Assembly: GCF_002858715.1 (NCBI RefSeq)
Contig: NZ_PJZH01000008.1
Location: 62,001 to 126,000, forward strand
Source: Chimaeribacter coloradensis
GTDB taxonomy: Bacteria > Pseudomonadota > Gammaproteobacteria > Enterobacterales > Enterobacteriaceae
Length of the DNA: 64,000 nt
Reading direction: 5' to 3'
The notes under the pieces were generated by a model. That model saw nothing but the letters and a program-made list of their open reading frames with translations, was not told where the DNA came from and did not search any database. Positions 17,972 to 26,707 of the stretch are shown in pieces; positions within the stretch are counted from its first letter, which is position 1; each line of letters starts with the position of its first letter. The position numbers and the translations under genes were made by a program.

Positions 17972-18784
17972 TCAGGGTGCCGCTTCTACGCCTTGCCAGA
18001 AGTCGGCCATCATCTGATCGATCTCCCCGGCATCCACGGCGTGCAGTTGCCGTACCACGGCATCCGTCAGGCGTTCCCTGTCCAGCCGTTTAATGTCCGC
18101 CAGCGCCTCGCCGGCGCTGATGGCCGCGAGGTCACTGCCGAGCAGAAACGCCCCCATGCGCGCCGGGTCCCACGCCAGCCGTGGGCCATCCACCGGCGGC
18201 TCGTAAATGCGGTCTTCCTCGATAGCGCCGTAGTCGCTGATGATTTTGTACAGGTCAGCCGCATCTTTGCCGTTCGCCGCGCCGCGATCGCGCCAGGCAA
18301 AAAGCTTCAGCAGTGCCAGCCCCGGTAATGAGCAGAACGAGATGGCCTCTCCGTCGGCGAGGGCGACCCGCACCGTATGGTGGTACGCCTCCTCGAACCC
18401 GTCGACGGCCATGATCACGTCCCGGTCGGGCGGCCAGGCGACATGCTTGCTTTCCGCCACGCCACCGAACGGGATGATGTCCAGCTCGACGCCCTCCAGC
18501 GTCATCCGGTGGGCATTGCCTGTGATGGCCTGGGCCCCCTCGTCGATAAACGCCTGTTTCAGGGCGTCAAAAGGTGCCCAACTGTTGACGAAAACCGCGA
18601 AATCGATGTCACGGGTTCTGCGCCCAATCGTTTTGCCGTACACGTGGTGGATCAGGATTTCACGGGCGGTCGCCCCGGCGATAAAGAACGGAACCGCCTG
18701 CGCTTTACACACCCGGTTGATGCTGTGAAGTAACCGCTCAGTAACCGAAGAGAGCGGATTCGTTAAGATTAAGGGTGTTGCCAT
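17972..18784 (-). CDS. AbiEii/AbiGii-type nucleotidyltransferase toxin
   Basis: This 270-aa protein belongs to the predicted nucleotidyltransferases of the AbiEii group, the toxin half of type IV toxin-antitoxin systems. The nucleotidyltransferase core is visible as FFIAGATAREILIHH, a variant of the usual GG/GS helix start, and the acidic pair in RDIDFAVFV. The rest is the C-terminal domain with GLALLKLFAW and KDAADLYKII, typical of the family (a D-x-x-D-like region). The start overlaps the antitoxin 3' end by 47 bp, showing a bicistronic unit. In studied AbiE systems the toxin inhibits growth, possibly by modifying tRNA or another NTP acceptor, and is countered by AbiEi. Function here is inferred from family and order. 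Confidence 0.82.
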   Translation of the reverse strand: MATPLILTNPLSSVTERLLHSINRVCKAQAVPFFIAGATAREILIHHVYGKTIGRRTRDIDFAVFVNSWAPFDALKQAFIDEGAQAITGNAHRMTLEGVELDIIPFGGVAESKHVAWPPDRDVIMAVDGFEEAYHHTVRVALADGEAISFCSLPGLALLKLFAWRDRGAANGKDAADLYKIISDYGAIEEDRIYEPPVDGPRLAWDPARMGAFLLGSDLAAISAGEALADIKRLDRERLTDAVVRQLHAVDAGEIDQMMADFWQGVEAAP

Positions 18785-19724
18785 TGATTATCCTCGCGAC
18801 GTCGCGGCTTCTGTCATCACCATTGCCCAGCAGGTCGGCCAGGCATAACATCGCCTCGGCCTGCGGCGTTAAGGTGTACGATCCCCAAAAACGGGCGATG
18901 AGCTGTAACTGGCCCGCCCGCGCCGGTTTCAGGGCCAGCGCGTTACGGCGTTCCAGTAACGGGCAGGGGGTGTAAAGGATGCCCGACTCAGGGATCAGGT
19001 AGCCGCCGCTAAGCCTGGCGGCGGCCAGCTCCCCGCCCAGGTATTCGCCTTCTGCCGGTGCCAGCGCCGCCCAGGAGGAGGGTGCTTCCAGCGTCAGCTG
19101 ATCCAGCCTGGGTTTGAGCGCACCGGCGTACTCCCTGATCCATAGCGCGTTTAACTCCTCAGTATTCATCAACCGCCTGCCGCTTTTGGCGTGGCGGTAG
19201 TAGCGCTGCCCCTCGAGGGTATCGAACGCTTTGCTGACCATCCCCAGCGAGATGCCCGCCCGTTCCGCCAGTTGGCGATAGGTGGCATTCAGCGCCGTTG
19301 GGTCTGAGAGCACCACGAACAGCAGTTTCATCACCCCTTCCGGAAACCGCCCGCCTGCCACAACGGGTTTCCTCTCCCGCTTGCCTTCCACCGCGACATA
19401 CAGCCCCGGCACCCGGATATGCATATTCCCGGCGCTGTCGATGAAGTTGATGTTTTTCTCGCGGCAGTACGCAGCCAGTGCCGGGGTCAGGCGGTTGCAG
19501 ATCAGCAGCCGGGGAACCGTTCCGGCAGCGCTGTCCATTCCCCCCAGCGACGCCATGCGATGAATCGGCTTCACCACCAGCGCAAACGCCACCTGTTCCC
19601 CATCAGGGCCGGTCAGCGATGCCCGGCTTTCTGCCTTTGTTTGCAGTGGGTTAAGCGTCACGTTCAGGGTAAACCCGTCCGGCAGGTGGCTTATCGCCTC
19701 TGAAAGAAGCTGTTCAGCTTTCAT
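18738..19724 (-). CDS. AbiEi-type antitoxin / transcriptional autoregulator
   Basis: This 328-aa protein is the antitoxin partner of the nucleotidyltransferase downstream. A winged helix is seen around residues 135-185 (LNATYRQLAERAGISLGMVSKAFDTLEGQRY), and the C-terminal part resembles the AbiEi antitoxin domain (EYLGGELAAARLSGGYLIPE). It is longer than the best-studied AbiEi proteins because an additional N-terminal domain of about 130 residues precedes the helix-turn-helix. The type IV pair acts in plasmid stability and phage defence in other bacteria. Just upstream of its ATG lies an almost perfect palindrome built of TTTGTTCATGA arms, which suits AbiEi autorepression. Confidence 0.8.
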   Translation of the reverse strand: MKAEQLLSEAISHLPDGFTLNVTLNPLQTKAESRASLTGPDGEQVAFALVVKPIHRMASLGGMDSAAGTVPRLLICNRLTPALAAYCREKNINFIDSAGNMHIRVPGLYVAVEGKRERKPVVAGGRFPEGVMKLLFVVLSDPTALNATYRQLAERAGISLGMVSKAFDTLEGQRYYRHAKSGRRLMNTEELNALWIREYAGALKPRLDQLTLEAPSSWAALAPAEGEYLGGELAAARLSGGYLIPESGILYTPCPLLERRNALALKPARAGQLQLIARFWGSYTLTPQAEAMLCLADLLGNGDDRSRDVARIINGNTLNLNESALFGY

Positions 19725-19740
19725 CTGTTCATACTCCCTG

Positions 19741-19780
19741 TTTGTTCATGAATCATGAACAAAGTAATTTTATGAACAAA
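19741..19780. promoter_or_regulatory. AbiE operator palindrome plus half site
   Basis: A perfect inverted repeat of 11-bp arms (TTTGTTCATGA / TCATGAACAAA, 1-base centre, 19741-19763) stands 17 bases upstream of the antitoxin ATG. A further half site (ATGAACAAA) is at 19772-19780. Position and symmetry fit autoregulation by the AbiEi-type HTH protein. Confidence 0.7.
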
Positions 19781-20037
19781 AGGGGAGGGCGGCAATGGAA
19801 ATGTGTGAGTTATGTAAGCAGCGCAGGAGGTGAGAGCAGCATTTAACGATTTTCATCATCCCGGAGAACGCCGGGCTGCCTGGAAAAGGGCGTGTTATTT
19901 GAACATCCGAAAGAATAAAAGCGTTGTGGAAGCGTTGTCGCAAAGCGCACGTGATATGCACCTTGAAGTGCCCGGGTAAGCAGGTTAGCCTGCGTGGATT
20001 GAACCTCACACTCTCTTCATAACAGGTAACATCAGCA
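19781..20037. other. Intergenic region between abiE and yajD
   Basis: This 257-base divergent gap should contain the yajD promoter; I see no gene, repeat or distinct operator beyond the AbiE palindrome at its left edge. The yajD start codon has only a weak AACAGGT ribosome site. Confidence 0.4.
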
Positions 20038-20385
20038 ATGGCTCTGATCCCAAAAAACTACGCGCGCCTGGAAAGTGGCTACCGCGAAAAAGCGTTAAAA
20101 ATCTATCCGTGGGTCTGCGGGCGCTGCACGCGGGAATTTGTGTACTCGAACCTGCGTGAATTAACGGTTCACCATATCGACCATGACCACACCAATAACC
20201 CGGAAGATGGCAGTAACTGGGAGCTGTTGTGCCTCTATTGCCACGATCACGAACACTCGAAATATACCGAGGCCGATCAGTACGGCACCAACGTGGTGGC
20301 GGGGGAAGACGCGCAAAAAGATGTCGGCGCGGCCACCTACAACCCGTTTGCCGATCTGAAGTCGATGCTGAATAAGAAGTCATAA
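20038..20385 (+). CDS. yajD: HNH endonuclease-family protein YajD
   Basis: This 115-aa protein is nearly the same as E. coli YajD as I remember it, over the full length (ALIPKNYARLESGYREKALK at the start; NPFADLKSMLNKKS at the end). It has a zinc-ribbon HNH fold: the CGRC pair, the HHIDHDHTNNPEDGSN beta-beta-alpha motif with the HNH residues, and the second pair CLYC followed by HDHEHS. It probably binds or cuts nucleic acid, but the cellular role of YajD is not established. Its home is normally the chromosome in enterics; here it lies between maintenance genes, so it may be a second copy or a moved gene. Confidence 0.93.
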   Translation: MALIPKNYARLESGYREKALKIYPWVCGRCTREFVYSNLRELTVHHIDHDHTNNPEDGSNWELLCLYCHDHEHSKYTEADQYGTNVVAGEDAQKDVGAATYNPFADLKSMLNKKS

Positions 20386-20517
20386 CTGGCGTGCCCGTTT
20401 CTGATGCTACCGGGAAGCGGGCAGGGGCCTGTCACGTTAACGGCGCTGTTTTCCGGTCATCCTGGTGATGCGGAAGATGACCAAAGACGGATGGTTTCTG
20501 AAGGCGTGCCGGGAACC

Positions 20518-21135
20518 TTATTTCAGCAGCAACCGGATCCCGAGCCAGGCCATTACTCCCCCGCTTAATTTATCGATCAGTTTACGGTATTTAACGTAAG
20601 CCTGACGGGGGCCATCGGTGGAGAGCAAAACAGCGACCAGTGAGTACCAGATCAGATCAATAATAAACGCCATTAAGGGCAGGATAATATACATGGCGGG
20701 TTGGATATGCGAGGTCAGCGCTGCGGAGAAAATACCGGCAAAGACCAGCGCCGTCTGGGGATTACTGATTTGGGTCATCACGCCGGTGGCAAAGGCTTTT
20801 AACGCGCCCATTTCGCCGGCCCCGGTTGTGTCAATATGCCGCTGTGAAGGGCGGCGGAACATTTTCAATGCCAGCCACAAAAGATAACAACCGCCGGCGA
20901 TTTTCAGGCCCGTGTAAAGTGAGGGCACCAACGTCAGGAGCGCATGCAGGCCCGCTAATGCGATAACGGCAAATATCAGTGCGCCAAAACCCATCCCGGC
21001 CGCCACGGAGAAGGCCGCCCGCCGCGAACTGGACATCGCGGTACGGGCAACGAGAAGAAAACTGGCACCCGGGCTCATCGCCCCGAACAGAATAGCGGCT
21101 CCAATAGCCAACAGCGCGATCATACTCTCCGTCAT
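20518..21135 (-). CDS. LysE/RhtB-family amino-acid exporter
   Basis: This inner-membrane exporter of 205 aa has about six hydrophobic helices. The N-terminal family motif is SPGASFLLVARTAMSSSRRAAFSVAAGMGFG, and FATGVMTQISNPQTALVFAGIFSA matches the central NPK/NPQ motif of the RhtB group. Members pump out amino acids such as homoserine, threonine or leucine. The ATG follows GGGAGG closely. It is a single-gene unit and its substrate is unknown. Confidence 0.92.
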   Translation of the reverse strand: MTESMIALLAIGAAILFGAMSPGASFLLVARTAMSSSRRAAFSVAAGMGFGALIFAVIALAGLHALLTLVPSLYTGLKIAGGCYLLWLALKMFRRPSQRHIDTTGAGEMGALKAFATGVMTQISNPQTALVFAGIFSAALTSHIQPAMYIILPLMAFIIDLIWYSLVAVLLSTDGPRQAYVKYRKLIDKLSGGVMAWLGIRLLLK

Positions 21136-21367
21136 AAACCTCCCTATTACGTTAGTCAGCCTGGGCAGCAGAGGGGCAGAGGTGTCATCCTGACCCGCAT
21201 TCCAAGGTTATCAGAGACGTGCCTGATAAAGATGCCATTCATTTTTGGTGACGTCCACTTAAGGCGGGGGAAGGCGCAGACAGGGGCTATGTGCGAAAAG
21301 CGGACGTACAATGACCCTGATGCGCAGGCAGCACGCTCAGGGTATCTGTACGCCCCACTGTTAATAA

Positions 21368-22438
21368 CTATTGGTCACCGGAATTGTTCAGTGTTGCCCT
21401 CACGTGAGGAAGGCTCTGCGGATAATTTTGCTGAATGAACTCAATCATCCTTTCCCGCACGTAGCAGCGTAAATCCCAGGCCGTGGGGGAGTTCTGAGCA
21501 GTCATCAATAACCGGATAGTCATGGTTTTGTCATTTGTGTCGGTCACCTGGAGCACCTGGGTTTGCTGATCCCAGAGTGTTGTTTCACTGAGCACTTTTT
21601 CAAAATGCTTGCGGAGCGGATCTAATGGCATGGAATAATCAACGTACAGAAAAACAGAACCTAATATTTGTGCGTCATTACGCGTCCAGTTCTGAAAGGG
21701 CTTTTCTGTAAAATAGGTAATAGGCAGGACCAGCCGGCGTAAATCCCAGATGCGCACAACAATATAAGTCAGGTTTATCTCCTCAATCCAGCCCCATTCA
21801 TTTTCAACCACCACGGCATCGTCAATTTTTATCGGTTGCGTAAAGGCAATCTGGATCCCGGCAAACAGGTTGACCAGCGACTTCTGAAGGGCAAAGCCAA
21901 TGATTATCCCTGCAACCCCGGCACCGGCCAGGATAGTCGTGCCGAATTTCCGGACGCTGGGGAAATTGAGCAGAATCAGGGAAACACATAATGACACAAT
22001 CAGTACAATGGCGACCTTTTTCACATAGATGATTTGGGTACGGATTTTACGGGCGCGAAGATTATTCGAAAGATTAATGTCATAGCGTATGAAGAGCATG
22101 TCCTGCACCACGTTAATCAACCGGATTAAAATGGAGCAGAGTGATAATATAATAAATATGTTGACGGCGGTCGTAATAAACGCAAGGGCGTCTGGGTGAA
22201 TGTCAATATAATTAACCCCTACGTTTATCAACAGTAAGGGAATAAAAAGAAACATGGAACCACGAAGATGCTTTTCAAGTGATTTGAATAACTTTCTGTC
22301 ACGGTTCTGCCAATAGCGGATGAACCTGAGAAGGATAAAACGGGCTAAAAAACCCACTGCGAACGAGAGAGTGACGAGCAATAAAGCCCCCACCCATGTT
22401 GGCGCGCCAGATAACTCACTAAATATCAATGGCATCAT
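21368..22438 (-). CDS. MscS-family mechanosensitive ion channel
   Basis: This 356-aa membrane protein has about four or five N-terminal helices followed by the MscS pore helix and beta domain. The pore/beta region reads TILAGAGVAGIIIGFALQKSLVNLFAGIQIA, then IKIDDAVVVENEWGWIEEINLTYIVVRIWD, which are the conserved MscS-domain stretches (GFALQ, FxGxxI, EWGxVEEI). Such channels release osmolytes on hypoosmotic shock; the longer N terminus suggests a YnaI/YbdG-like subtype. AAGGGAAA precedes the ATG. It is monocistronic, so its regulation is not evident. Confidence 0.92.
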   Translation of the reverse strand: MMPLIFSELSGAPTWVGALLLVTLSFAVGFLARFILLRFIRYWQNRDRKLFKSLEKHLRGSMFLFIPLLLINVGVNYIDIHPDALAFITTAVNIFIILSLCSILIRLINVVQDMLFIRYDINLSNNLRARKIRTQIIYVKKVAIVLIVSLCVSLILLNFPSVRKFGTTILAGAGVAGIIIGFALQKSLVNLFAGIQIAFTQPIKIDDAVVVENEWGWIEEINLTYIVVRIWDLRRLVLPITYFTEKPFQNWTRNDAQILGSVFLYVDYSMPLDPLRKHFEKVLSETTLWDQQTQVLQVTDTNDKTMTIRLLMTAQNSPTAWDLRCYVRERMIEFIQQNYPQSLPHVRATLNNSGDQ

Positions 22439-22843
22439 TTTCCCTTATATTCAGCTAACAACCTTGAGTTGTCAGATAAGTCACTAAAAACAGTAACCGT
22501 TGTCTTTTCGGTTATCTATGGATTACCTGTTTACGTACCTTCATTATTTTATGAAACATTTAGCCAACTGGCCTCCCTGGGGGGTAAAAAAACTCAGGCT
22601 GCCCGTTTCAGGCACAGCACAGCCCCAGAGCCCCTTGTTAAGGCATCAAAACGGCAACCGGCATTTTCGCGGGAGGCGATACCCTTATTCACAACGGGCA
22701 AAAAATCTGAGAGTAATTCACACCTCACATTTCATAAGTATGAACTGAGACGTAAATCAGGATGATTAATTCACACTTCACAAGTAATACTTCATCAGTA
22801 TGAAGTCATAATGATACGCTCAGGGCATACCCACGGCCGCTGT
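22439..22843. repeat. Gap with centromere-like repeat cluster 4
   Basis: The left part (to about 22700) shows no supported gene. From about 22705 to 22810 the words TTCATAAGTATGAA, ATTCACACTTCACAAGTAATACTTCA and CAGTATGAAGT recur, which are the same family as those flanking the par operon 5-6 kb away. The cluster abuts the 3' end of the LysR-type gene. Confidence 0.65.
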
Positions 22844-23740
22844 CTACCTTGCCGGATACCGCAGCGCGGCAATCACTTCAGCAAGGGCCGGGGCCATCTG
22901 CCGCCGGTTGGCATAGTAGAGGTGATAGCCGGGGAAACAGGGCCACCAGGCTTTCAAAACGGGGATCAGGCGGCCGGATGCAATGTGGTCTTGTGCCAGA
23001 TCCAGTGGGATATAGGCCAGCCCAAGGCCATCCAGTGCTGCCTGCAGCATCAGGTAGGTGTTGTTAAAAACCGCTTGCCCCTGCACACGTACAGAGAGTG
23101 TTTTCCCTTCTTTTTCAAAATCCCAGGCGTAAAGCCCCCCGTGTGTCGGCAGCCTCAGGTTGATGCACTGGTGCGCCGTTAACCCGGCGGGGGTATCAGG
23201 CTCTGTTTTCCCGTTCAGGTAGTCCGGCGAGCCGACCACCGCCATGTGAAAGTCCGGGCCGATGCGGACAGCGATCATGTCTTTGTCCACCACGTCACCA
23301 ACCCGGACGCCCGCATCAAACTGCTGCGCCACGATATCCGTCAGCGCATAGTCCACGCTCAGCTCAATCTGAATATCCGGATACTGCTTCAGCAGCGCCT
23401 GAAGCCGCGGCCAGAGCACAGAGGAGATCGCGTGATCGTGTGCGGTAATGCGTACGGTGCCCGCAGGTTTTTCACTCAGGGCGCGCAGGGAAGCCAGTTC
23501 ACTGTCCAGCTCACTTAACATCGGCATCAGTGTGTGATAGAGCCGCGTGCCTGCGTCGGTCAGGGAGACGCTGCGGGTGGTGCGCGTCAGCAGCCTGACC
23601 CCCAGCCGCGCTTCTAGCGCAGTAATGGCGTGACTCAGGCCCGAACGGGACATTCCGAGTTGTGCGGCGGCGCGGGTGAAGTTTTTTTCACGCGCGACGA
23701 GTTGAAAGGCGCGCAGATCATTCAGGTTTTCATAGGTCAT
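22844..23740 (-). CDS. LysR-family transcriptional regulator
   Basis: This 298-aa LysR regulator has an N-terminal winged helix (LNDLRAFQLVAREKNFTRAAAQLGMSRSGLSHAITALEARLG) and a C-terminal substrate-binding domain. It belongs to the AaeR/DmlR-like group that often controls a divergently encoded gene, here the cupin gene. I chose the ATG at 23740 because GGATG precedes it and the HTH then starts near residue 8; 19 extra upstream codons have no family likeness. The 123-base divergent gap with the cupin gene should hold its operator. Confidence 0.92.
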   Translation of the reverse strand: MTYENLNDLRAFQLVAREKNFTRAAAQLGMSRSGLSHAITALEARLGVRLLTRTTRSVSLTDAGTRLYHTLMPMLSELDSELASLRALSEKPAGTVRITAHDHAISSVLWPRLQALLKQYPDIQIELSVDYALTDIVAQQFDAGVRVGDVVDKDMIAVRIGPDFHMAVVGSPDYLNGKTEPDTPAGLTAHQCINLRLPTHGGLYAWDFEKEGKTLSVRVQGQAVFNNTYLMLQAALDGLGLAYIPLDLAQDHIASGRLIPVLKAWWPCFPGYHLYYANRRQMAPALAEVIAALRYPAR

Positions 23741-23863
23741 TGTTGCATCCTGTGCACATAGCCGTTCAGATTTGCCCATCTTATCAACCAATCCCACGGG
23801 TTTTACACTGCATTATGTCGCCATGACCGGCATCTGTATCCCATACTGATAAACGGAGACCCG

Positions 23864-24349
<486 letters not shown>

Positions 24350-24386
24350 GGCGGGGCGGCGCATGTATGCTGTGCGCCGGCCATAT

Positions 24387-24413
24387 CCGCATCAGGGCAC
24401 CTGATGCGGTTTT
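24387..24413 (+). terminator. Rho-independent terminator between the cupin and Cre-like genes
   Basis: A perfect 10-bp stem (CCGCATCAGG / CCTGATGCGG, 3-nt loop) is followed by TTTT. It lies in the convergent gap and ends the cupin transcript. Confidence 0.85.
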
Positions 24414-24443
24414 ATGGCTGAAAATCGGGTGGGGCAAAAAGTC

Positions 24444-25472
24444 TTACGATTGCTTCTCCATCAGGTCTACCATCGCGCCTTTGTGCGCATCGACGTTACG
24501 GATGTAGCGCATCAGGGTTTCCGGTTTTTTCCAGGTGCCCTCCTGCATGATCTGCGCAACGCTGTACCCCTGTTGCGCCATATCCTGCGCGGCACCGACG
24601 CGGGCGCTGTGGCCGCTCCAGCCGAGATAGCGATCTTTATTCGCCTTCACCTTTTTGCCCTGCCCGGCGGCCCGCCACGCCTGGGCGAAGATCGCTTCCA
24701 GCGCCGGGGTAGTGAGCGGGCTGCAGGTGTTCACGATCGCTTTGTTAATGCGGTGGACTTTGCAGAACAGGTAAGCATCCGGCTCGCCGGCCAACCCCGC
24801 CAGAGTGATCCACTCAGTGAGGCGCCGGGAAGAGAGCGTACTGAGCGCCTTCACCAGCCCGCCGGTCTGTACGATGGTTTTGGTGTAGCCGACATCCAGA
24901 ATGAGGCGGCCATCTTCCGCGCGCGTGACGTCACTGACCCGCAGACGCGCCAGCTCACTGACCCGCAACAGCGTGCTGTAGGCCACATGCAGAAACGCCA
25001 GATTGCGCCGATCCTGCAGGCGCGCTGAACCTGACCACGCGTTGTCCAATACCCTCAGATCGGCCAGCCGGAACGGCACCGCCTGCCCGGTGCGCTCGCC
25101 GGTCACCACGGCCACGCGGTTAATTTTCTTCATCGTGCGTGATACCGAGGGTGACGCGTTCGGCGGCAGCAGCCCGGCGTGACGGTGTAACATCGAGATC
25201 AGCGAGGCATGGGTAGAAATGGTCGACGACGCCCGCCCGGCGGTTTGCAGGAAAGTCAGGTAATCCCGCAGGTCACCCGGTGCCATCGGCAAAAACGTGC
25301 GCTGGTGTTCTTGTGACCAGCGGTGGCAGCTGCGCATTACGCTCAGCAGTTGCCGCCAGGTATTCGGCGAAAAAGCCTCTTTATCCTGCACAAATTCCCG
25401 GAGCCGCGCGGCGATCTCTTCCTCAACGGAGAGTGCCGGTAACATGCCGTGGGACGAGGTTATCTTTGACAT
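24444..25472 (-). CDS. Cre-like tyrosine recombinase
   Basis: This site-specific recombinase is the same length as phage P1 Cre (342 versus 343 aa) and aligns with it from end to end as I recall that sequence, including NTWRQLLSVMRS, RNLAFLHVAYSTLLR and GWSGHSARVGAAQDMA. All catalytic positions are present: Arg170, Lys198, His288, Arg291, Trp314 and the nucleophile Tyr323 (Cre: 173, 201, 289, 292, 315, 324). The likely role is to resolve replicon multimers by recombination at a lox-type site. Such a site, with 13-bp arms differing from loxP mainly at a central CG step, lies about 140 bases upstream of its start. Confidence 0.93.
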   Translation of the reverse strand: MSKITSSHGMLPALSVEEEIAARLREFVQDKEAFSPNTWRQLLSVMRSCHRWSQEHQRTFLPMAPGDLRDYLTFLQTAGRASSTISTHASLISMLHRHAGLLPPNASPSVSRTMKKINRVAVVTGERTGQAVPFRLADLRVLDNAWSGSARLQDRRNLAFLHVAYSTLLRVSELARLRVSDVTRAEDGRLILDVGYTKTIVQTGGLVKALSTLSSRRLTEWITLAGLAGEPDAYLFCKVHRINKAIVNTCSPLTTPALEAIFAQAWRAAGQGKKVKANKDRYLGWSGHSARVGAAQDMAQQGYSVAQIMQEGTWKKPETLMRYIRNVDAHKGAMVDLMEKQS

Positions 25473-25507
25473 AACACGCCTGTTTTTTCGCCTTTTTGTG
25501 AGGGTGT

Positions 25508-25564
25508 CGCTACGTGAAATCTAAAGCCTAAGCAGGGGCCTTGCCTTGCAGATTTTACGTAGCG
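25508..25564. repeat. Long inverted repeat in the Cre-like gene leader
   Basis: Arms of 15 bp (CGCTACGTGAAATCT at 25508-25522 and AGATTTTACGTAGCG at 25550-25564) match with one G-T-compatible mismatch around a 27-base loop. It lies between the recombinase start and the lox-like site, so it may be an operator, an RNA leader hairpin or an accessory recombination site. Confidence 0.55.
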
Positions 25565-25610
25565 CGATCAGGTGGATTAGACGCCTGATGGAGTAAGTAT
25601 AGCGGGGATA

Positions 25611-25644
25611 ATAACTTTATATAAGTCCCATTATATAAAGTTAC
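25611..25644. other. lox-like recombination site
   Basis: A 34-bp site has the loxP layout: arm ATAACTTTATATA (25611-25623), 8-bp asymmetric spacer AGTCCCAT (25624-25631), and arm TATATAAAGTTAC (25632-25644). The left arm equals the loxP arm at 11 of 13 positions; the changes are the CG pair, which reads TA. The arms agree with each other except for the outermost base. The nearby Cre-like gene makes function as its crossover site likely. Confidence 0.85.
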
Positions 25645-25690
25645 AGGCGTGTAGGCCGCGCCATTTTGAAATAGTTTACCCTTTACGTTA

Positions 25691-26707
25691 TCACCGGGCG
25701 TACGGCCCGTCGGCGATGGAATCCCGGATAATCAGTTGCCCCGGCATCAGGGAGAGGGGGGCGACCTCCTCCCCGTCCAGCATGTTGGACAACTGCATCA
25801 GGGCGCTTGACACCATCTCCGCCATCGGGACATGGACGGTGGTCAGGGAAGGGATAAAAAAGGGCGCGACCGGGATATCATCAAAACTGAGCAACGAAAT
25901 GTCGCCGGGGATCCGGAGGCCCGCCGCATGCAGGGCGCAGGCAGCGCCGATCGCCATATCGTCATTGCTGGCGACAATCGCCGAGAAGGTGACATCTCTT
26001 GCGAGCAGCTCTTCAGCCGCGCGGCGGCCGCTTTCACTCGTCCAGCAGCCTTCCAGAATCAGGTTTTCATCATATTCCAGGCCATTCCCGGCGAGCGAGG
26101 AAATATAACCCCTTAAACGGCTCTGCCCGGTGTGGGAACTGCCCATGCCTTTGATAAAGGCGATCTCCCTGTGCCCTTTTGAAATTAAATGGTTTACCGC
26201 ATTCAGCGTATCGTTTTCATGATCGGCACAGACGGAATATTGCGGGAATTTTTTCAGCCGGCGGTTTAAAACAATTAATGGCTTACTGATGGTCGGGATT
26301 AAGGCGTCAATATCCTCAACGCTTAAATAGCGGGGGTAAATAATCACGGCATCACAGCAGCTGTCCACCAGAAAATTAATCGCCTGGCGTTCCTGTTCTG
26401 CGTTGTGTTTACCGTCCGCCAACACGAGCTGGGAGCCTAATTGCTCTGTTAATGTCGCGGCCTGAAATAAAAGCTCTGTAAAAAAGGGGCCGTGGTAAAG
26501 CGTATTGGGCACCATCAAACCGATGCTGTGCGAACGGTTGGTTGCCAGGTTCCGGGCCAGCAGGTTGGGCCGGTAACCCATTTCATCCACGGCCAGCATC
26601 ACCCGGTCTCTCACGGTTTTCGATACATAAGAGTGCCCCGCCAGCACCCGTGAAACGGTTGCTTTCGAAACGCCGGCGCGTTTTGCAACATCGAGCATCG
26701 TAGTCAT
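25691..26707 (-). CDS. LacI-family repressor of the beta-glucoside PTS locus
   Basis: This 338-aa LacI/GalR regulator has the N-terminal HTH and hinge (MLDVAKRAGVSKATVSRVLAGHSYVSKTVRDRV) and a periplasmic-binding-protein-like sugar domain with the C-terminal DIPVAPFFIPSLTTVHVPM stretch. It resembles AscG/CelR-like repressors of aryl-beta-glucoside genes. AGGAAG precedes the ATG. Two palindromes of the form CTGTAACCGGTTnCAG in the divergent gap to the PTS genes are the obvious operators. An inducer such as a phosphorylated beta-glucoside is expected but not known. Confidence 0.93.
   Translation of the reverse strand: MTTMLDVAKRAGVSKATVSRVLAGHSYVSKTVRDRVMLAVDEMGYRPNLLARNLATNRSHSIGLMVPNTLYHGPFFTELLFQAATLTEQLGSQLVLADGKHNAEQERQAINFLVDSCCDAVIIYPRYLSVEDIDALIPTISKPLIVLNRRLKKFPQYSVCADHENDTLNAVNHLISKGHREIAFIKGMGSSHTGQSRLRGYISSLAGNGLEYDENLILEGCWTSESGRRAAEELLARDVTFSAIVASNDDMAIGAACALHAAGLRIPGDISLLSFDDIPVAPFFIPSLTTVHVPMAEMVSSALMQLSNMLDGEEVAPLSLMPGQLIIRDSIADGPYAR

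Noticed and set aside
22469-22765. 98-codon open frame in the repeat-bearing gap
   Set aside because: No ribosome site, no family likeness, and it runs through the centromere-like repeats.
24444-25472. Integron or phage integrase
   Set aside because: Length, residue positions and the adjacent lox-like site match Cre far better; no integron cassette sites or phage genes are present.
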